NCBI RefSeq assembly: GCF_008831285.2
Contig: NC_045142.1
Span: forward strand, 20,649,354 to 20,713,353
Source: Nymphaea colorata
Lineage: Eukaryota; Streptophyta; Magnoliopsida; Nymphaeales; Nymphaeaceae
Length of the DNA stretch: 64,000 nt
Direction: 5' to 3'
Under the pieces are notes generated by a model that was not told the origin of the DNA, made no database searches, and saw only the letters and a program-made list of their open reading frames with translations. This document shows positions 59,201-64,000 of the stretch, piece by piece (within the stretch, counting starts at the first letter, position 1; every line of letters starts with the position of its first letter). Both the position numbers and the translations under genes were made by a program.

Positions 59201-60300
59201 CTTGTTGTCAAAAACCGTAACATATACAACATGTCTTCTAATTGCCACAGCAATTGGTACTGAAGCAGATCTTCAAATAAGTCAACAACTAATTCAAATC
59301 AATCAGTAAAATTTATAGCAGCAAACTATCTCACTTTTTCTTTGAGAAAGAAGCCCCAACTTGGTGAACAAAACAAATCACACATACCCAAGCTATGATA
59401 CCATGTGAACAAACTAAATATCTCACAAATAGGCAAATCTATGACACTTCTGAATCGCAAATTAGTTTGTTAAGAACCTCACAAATAGCCCTTTAAGAAC
59501 TTGATCGGCCAACAAACAGAAAACAACTTGAGCTGTTGGGATCTCCAACAGCTTGAAACATAGCCCATGCAGAGTCCTTGGATCTCTACAGCTAAGATAT
59601 TCAGCTGGTAAAGCAGAAAAAGAAAATAAAATAAAATAAAAGACCACAAAGATAAGAAAAATAAAAAATAAGAGATTACACAAAGCAAAAAAAATACATA
59701 CTGCTGACTCCTAACATAGTAGATGTCATCTACAGTAAAAGACATTCAGTGTTTCATAGCAACATATGAAAAGCATGTCCACCACAGTAAGCGTTTTCAT
59801 TTACTTATGCCACATACCAAGACTCGTTTAACCAATCCCTTGGCATTACAATGCAGAAGAACCCATACGAATGAATGCATACAGAAATACAAATATCATA
59901 CTGGATTGGAAAGCAATCGATGATCACATGATGCTTACATACATATATGTTCACTCACTTTGACAACTACAAAAAGAAAATCAATACTGATTTAAATAAT
60001 TCTGCTTCTCCTCAGACGCCTCAAAGAATAACATGAAAAAAGGGAAGTTAAAGAATTAAATTGCCTAAGAATTACTTATGAAAGCCAATGACAGACTTAA
60101 CGTACTCCAATGTGAATGAAATACAAAAAAGTGCTGTTGAAGCATACCAAAAACAAGGTATACATACACACAAAAATTTCATGAAACAACTTGAGGACTA
60201 GCACAACGAAGACAACAAATCAGTGAGAGAGACAGGAAAAGATAACATACAAGAGCTGTGTTGGCCAGAGAGAGAGAGAACAGGTTAACATAGATGTTTC
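56247..60300. other. No firm gene; AT-rich, possibly introns of a minus-strand gene
   Basis: Long AT-rich stretch. A minus-strand frame near 58620-58440 (KFQALAISQLKEKTGKILC, then YEDGFSDVRSSRIRKCYSP) reads naturally but meets stops further on. A minus-strand frame at 59683-59462 contains AEYLSCRDPRTLHGLCFKLL and a stop at its end. Neither matches a family I can name. The Phe-rich frame at 57969-58175 is a poly-T artefact. If the exon-like start at 60738-60500 is real, these could be pieces of the same transcript. Confidence 0.3.
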
Positions 60301-60368
60301 AGAAATGACCTCATATGAGAACACCCACCAGCGATTAGGGCTGGACCACCTTCCTTCCGCAGGCCAGG

Positions 60369-60738
60369 GCTGTAAATCAGAGACAAAGAATGAGTATCTA
60401 AGCAGAGAAAGGCATTTTGTCTCGCCATGGCCTACTCAGAACCTGGATTGAGCGACAAAAAGGGAGAGGGGTGGAGAAAGAAGGTTTAGTGCATACCTTC
60501 AAGAAGAGGGGAGCTCGGAGGGAGACGGGTTGCATGGCAGTTGAAGAAGAAGAGGGGAGATGCAGGGGAAGAGCCTGCATCTGAGATGTTTCACCGAGAG
60601 GACAGGGAAAGAAGTTGAAGAAGAAGAGGGGAGATGCAGGGGAAGAGCCTGCGGCTGAGAGGTTTCATCGAGAGGAAAGGGAAAGTGTGTGGGATGGAGT
60701 TTAGAAGTTCCTCTGGGTTTAAATGTTAGGGAAAGCAA
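60369..60738 (-). other. Possible first exon and start of second exon of an unknown minus-strand gene
   Basis: A minus-strand frame from ATG at 60738 runs 79 codons, is rich in Pro, Leu and Ser, and reaches a donor: CTTGAAG then GTATGC (boundary near 60499). A good acceptor (CTGATTTACAG) lies 3' of it, ending at 60370, followed by CCCTGGCCTGCGGAAGG. The region could as easily be a CT-rich 5' leader with a leader intron. A 74-bp tandem duplication lies inside the frame, so much of its coding look is repeat-driven. No product is recognised. Confidence 0.3.
60541..60688. repeat. 74-bp tandem duplication
   Basis: TTGAAGAAGAAGAGGGGAGA starts at 60541 and again at 60615. The two units differ by a few bases (CTGCATCTGAGATG against CTGCGGCTGAGAGG). 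Confidence 0.9.
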
Positions 60739-60739
60739 A

Positions 60740-61400
60740 CAATTTCTTGGTGAGAGAGAGAGACGGACGTTGAATACCTGAATGAGGCCGAAAGGCTTCC
60801 TTCTTGGGAATTAATTTCGATTTCCCGTTATCGTGAAATTCCTTAATTTTCTTGCATTCCATTAATGAATAACAAATAGTCCAACTGCAGATTAAAAAGG
60901 ACGTTCATATTAGAATATTCCAGTCCCTTTAATGTACGTACATGGTAAATTGGTGGATCCGGTGCCCACCAATTAACATCCAAATACTCAATTTAATGTG
61001 TTTACAGACCCAATAGTCATCAATGCTTTCCAAAAACCTTTATCCAATAAATTAGGATCTATATCCCGTGGGAAATAAGCAGGTCCAAAAAACTGCAAGG
61101 TTTCAAAGTGACCCGGTTTTGATTAGGCAATTTCTTGTGAAAAAGCCACAATCGACGATCGATTTCTGCCGAGGCCTTCAGCTAAATACAAACAAATGAG
61201 GGAGAGGGGGGCGGGCAACATGATGTACCCCCATCCCTCATCAGTCGTATCAGCCACTCGACTCACTGCATGCGGCCAATGACTGCCCATATATTTATTT
61301 ATTTACTATATATGTATATGTATATTTATTTATTATATATATAAGGCTTTTCTAACAACACTTAACCACTTAAAATCCTTCAAATCATATCCATTGGTCA
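60740..61400. other. No gene; AT-rich promoter-like or spacer sequence
   Basis: Includes a TA-rich run at 61290-61345. If the minus-strand exon at 60738 is real, its promoter would be here, but no clear TATA box at the right distance could be chosen. Confidence 0.35.
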
Positions 61401-62600
61401 ACATGATCTCTTACACCTATGGTCAACTTTTTCCAATCATTTGTATCTACTCCTTCGAATTGCCTTCAATTGATCAAAATTTTGTGGTCGTATGAATTTT
61501 CAGTATGTTACCATCTTTCCCCTTCTTCAACATTCTTGACTGTCTCATTGTATGAGTATGATTTGAATGACCTTAGAAAGTATGAGATGTATATTCATGC
61601 TTAACATGATGTCAGTATTACCCTTCATTAGCTTTAAAGGCTTGGCATCATGGATAACAAATCTACTCACCTGTGTTGGACATGCTGTTTGCTTGCAACC
61701 CATACTGATAAGACAATGTACCAATTCACTAAGTGTAGAAGAGCAGATTAAAATGTCATACAATTACCATGGTAGTCATCAAACCAATAACATCAAATGC
61801 CTAATATCTCTACTTTTGAGAGAGCAAGGCTAAACTAGTATCAGTATTCTATCAGACAATATAAAATCGATAAAACAAGATAATAGACAAATAGTATCAT
61901 TAATGAACGAACATGAAGGGAATCTAGCAAACAAAACACCTTTTATAAAGCTTTGACAAAAATTTTACACTTAGTTTACGACAGGAGACCTATTATGACA
62001 TGTCTAGACAATTGCATAAATGAAAGGAATTGCATCATGGATTCATAAATACATACATCAGTGTCCAATGAAAGCAGTCTACAACTTTCCATAGATTGAG
62101 TGAGAGAGAGAGATAGTGATACGAAGTTTGCATTACACAACAATGTCTTGAGGAGTACACATGAAAAGTTAGAAAATGCACTCTCAAGGTTTCTGTATGT
62201 GATTGTGGTTTTATGAGATACAATGTGCTTTTTGTCTGTAAGAAAGCTAAACATTGCACAGAAATTCATGAGAAATGAGGGGAAACGATCTCTCAAGCTT
62301 CCCATATGTGATTAATGATCATTAAAATCAATGAGGAAACACAAGGTTTCTCTTTAATGAAATCAGTCTCTTGCACAGAAATTCAAGAGAAATGTCGGAC
62401 ATTGGTGTACCATGGTTCCAATATGTGATTACTGATCATTGTTACCAACAAGGAAAAATGTTTTTCTAGAGCATATCCTTCCCCTAAGTAGAATGTGTAC
62501 AATCATGGCCAAGCTTGTCTATAGCTGAATATTGAACTTTCCACAAGCTTTACTTTAAAATCATTGTTCATATATGGCACAATAAAACTAAAGCAGTTTC
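61401..62600. other. No firm gene; one possible small minus-strand exon
   Basis: On the minus strand a ~59-bp stretch (about 61731-61673) is flanked by a good acceptor (TTCTACACTTAG) and a good donor (CACAGGTGAGTAG) and reads ELVHCLISMGCKQTACPTQ. It may be an orphan exon. The rest is AT-rich with chance frames. A GAGAGAGAG run lies near 62102. Confidence 0.25.
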
Positions 62601-62621
62601 TATATTTAACAAGGATTTGAA

Positions 62622-63439
62622 CTAACCTTTCTTTCTCAAAGACAGAAATGATTTCTCTGCTTTAGTACTTGTGTAAATCGATGATGGGTTTCCTTGGTAT
62701 TTCAGCACGTGCAAATCAACATTTTCACTTACCAATTTGGGGCATTTACTAATGACCCAAACTTCAGAGGTAATGTCAGAATTTATGAACTGTTCTAAGC
62801 CCGCTGCCTGGTTCACCACAGCTTAAGAGTGGCCCTCCATATCAGTATATATGCATTCTTTACCATCGAAGGTGTGCTCTCCTTGTACCATCTTGCAGGC
62901 CACTAGGACCTTCTCCCTATCAATTTTTGAGTAAGGAACTCCCATACCAACCATGATTTTATCCTTCTCCTCCAAGTAGTCAAACTTGTAACCCAGTCAA
63001 GGTTGGGAGTGACAATTTCTGGCTCCAAGAACTGGGGCGCTGGTATGTAACCTCTCCCCCTCTCCTTGTAATCGGCCTATGATTTCATCCCCAATGGTCT
63101 GATATCCCTCAAAACCCTTGCAATCAGATCTCGAAGGACCCTTCGGAATTTTATGAGGCTTTTCCTGATTCTCATAGACTTGCCATTGGTAAGAGAATGC
63201 CCAACGTTGAACTTCCCCCCTTTTGGAACATGATTGCAATTCACCAAGGGAAAAAGGTCACCAACTGTAATATCAAATACTGGTGCTTGTTATTATCTTC
63301 ATTCCCTCCCGTCCCTACATCTTGCTTTGAGTCGCCAGCCTCGCCTCCTCCTTGATCACTTGACTATTCATGCCATTCCCCCGCGGCAGGTTCCATGGCT
63401 GCTTTGCACTCCTTCCATTCGCATGTGAGGCCTCCAGCT
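62622..63439 (-). pseudogene. Second copy of the minus-strand retroelement remnant
   Basis: The part 63145-63439 matches 52741-53032 (CATAGACTTGCCATTGGTAA, ATTGCAAATCACCAAGGG-like, TTGAGTCGCCAGCCTC, CATTCGCATGTGAGGCCTCC). It breaks off at CCTCCAGC (63439), where copy 1 continues. Further along on the minus strand, 63000-62824 reads YLEEKDKIMVGMGVPYSKID and VACKMVQGEHTFDGKECIY, with a stop, then goes on at 62819-62622 (KLVSENVDLHVLKYQG). I do not recognise this downstream protein; it may be the element's own ORF. Confidence 0.5.
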
Positions 63440-63494
63440 TTGCACAGAAACATGACATCTTATTTGCCAGATCAGGTACAACTCTTGTGCTTAA

Positions 63495-64000
63495 TCAAAA
63501 AAGTATACCTTGGATTTACTGAAGGAGACAGGAAAACTGGGATACAGACCAGCTTCTACTCCTCTGGATGCTGGGCACAAACTCGGTAGCAAGGGCAGAG
63601 AACTTTTGTGTGAAGAAGCTAAAGGGAGATATCAACGACTAGTTGGTAAATTGATATACCTCACTCTGACTAGACCAGATATCACCTTTGTTGTAAATGT
63701 GATGAGCCAATTTATGCATGCACCTACGGATGCACACTTGAAGGCTATAGATAGAATCCAGTGTTACTTGAAGAAGAATCCTGACAATGGAGTTCTATAT
63801 GTGAAACAAAGGTCTATAGAAATTGAAGGGTATTCTGATGCAGACTGGGCAGGCTATGTTGACACCAGAAGATCTACTTCAGGGTACTGTGTTTTCTTGG
63901 GGGAAAATCTAGTTGTTTGGAGAAGCAAGAGACAAGATGTCTGCTCCCGCTCAAGTGCAGAGGCTGAATATAGGGCAGTTGCTACTGGAGTATTAGAGTT
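63495..64000 (+). CDS. Ty1/copia polyprotein fragment: end of reverse transcriptase and RNase H, open at window edge
   Basis: This part of the Ty1/copia polyprotein makes cDNA from element RNA and removes the RNA strand. From 63495 to the last base (168 codons) there is no stop. Landmarks in order: KKYTLDLLKETG at residues 2-13; RPASTPLD near 17; YQRLVGKLIYLTLTRPDI near 49-66; SQFMHAP near 74-80; LKAIDRIQCYLK; then RNase H motifs EGYSDADWAG near 114-123, TRRSTSGYCVFLG near 127-139 and RSSAEAEYRAVA near 153-164. The Asp of DADWAG and the Glu of AEAEY are present. Before 63495 there is a stop (TAA) and no copia homology, so the 5' two thirds (gag, protease, integrase, most of reverse transcriptase) are missing. 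It is joined to the minus-strand element at about 63440-63490. The intact frame suggests a young fragment. Confidence 0.9.

Noticed and set aside
62622-63240. Host gene on the minus strand
   Set aside because: The frames read well, but they are directly fused to a dispersed retroelement copy and broken by stops, so an element origin is more likely.

Overview
The window reads as plant nuclear DNA, most likely from a flowering plant and from a repeat-dense, probably pericentromeric or heterochromatic region. The evidence is the plant-type LTR retrotransposons with a tRNA-iMet primer site (TGGTATCAGAGC), plant L1-type LINE remnants, remnants of a nepenthesin-type aspartic protease, a plant JMJ14/15/18-type FYRN/FYRC gene fragment with GT-AG introns, and a very large AT-rich satellite array. 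I cannot name the species from the sequence. There is no complete, intact protein-coding gene in the window. Almost everything that can be recognised is a remnant, a mobile element or a tandem repeat.

Layout. (1) 1-1.56 kb: start of a Ty3/gypsy element on the minus strand (LTR part, primer site, frameshifted gag). (2) 2.02-17.57 kb: a tandem segmental duplication. Two copies of about 7.7 kb each carry a tract coding for a 17-residue repeat, a broken aspartic protease gene (minus strand) and a 3'-truncated LINE (plus strand). (3) 17.71-17.81 kb: a 100-N assembly gap. (4) 17.81-32.69 kb: a satellite of ~112-bp monomers in an 18-monomer higher-order repeat of ~2.01 kb. The repeat is built from six monomer types in a 3+6+3+6 pattern, and it changes to an older ~1.0-kb 9-monomer form at the right edge. 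(5) 32.83-33.93 kb: three exons of a JmjC-type histone demethylase FYR region, directly beside the satellite. (6) 34.76-35.69 kb: a possible organelle-derived (mitochondrial-like) insert. (7) 36-41.3 kb: hairpins, a GC-rich repeat, a 350-bp CCCTCT tract, a minus-strand LINE 3' half and a foldback element. (8) 41.3-52.7 kb: mostly unassigned sequence with diverged repeat pairs and a few doubtful exons. (9) 52.74-56.2 kb: two LTR retrotransposon 5' ends back to back, one on each strand; the minus-strand LTR has a duplicated promoter block. (10) 56.2-62.6 kb: AT-rich sequence with a possible minus-strand first exon. (11) 62.6-64 kb: a second copy of the minus-strand element joined to the 3' half of a Ty1/copia pol, whose reverse transcriptase/RNase H frame is open to the window edge.

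How the parts relate. I see no pathway or operon-like logic. What connects the features is genome dynamics: LINE insertion beside a protease gene, tandem duplication of the pair, separate decay of each copy, satellite expansion with homogenised higher-order units, and nested retroelement insertions. The most informative parts are the satellite organisation and the duplicated block, because both preserve the order of events.
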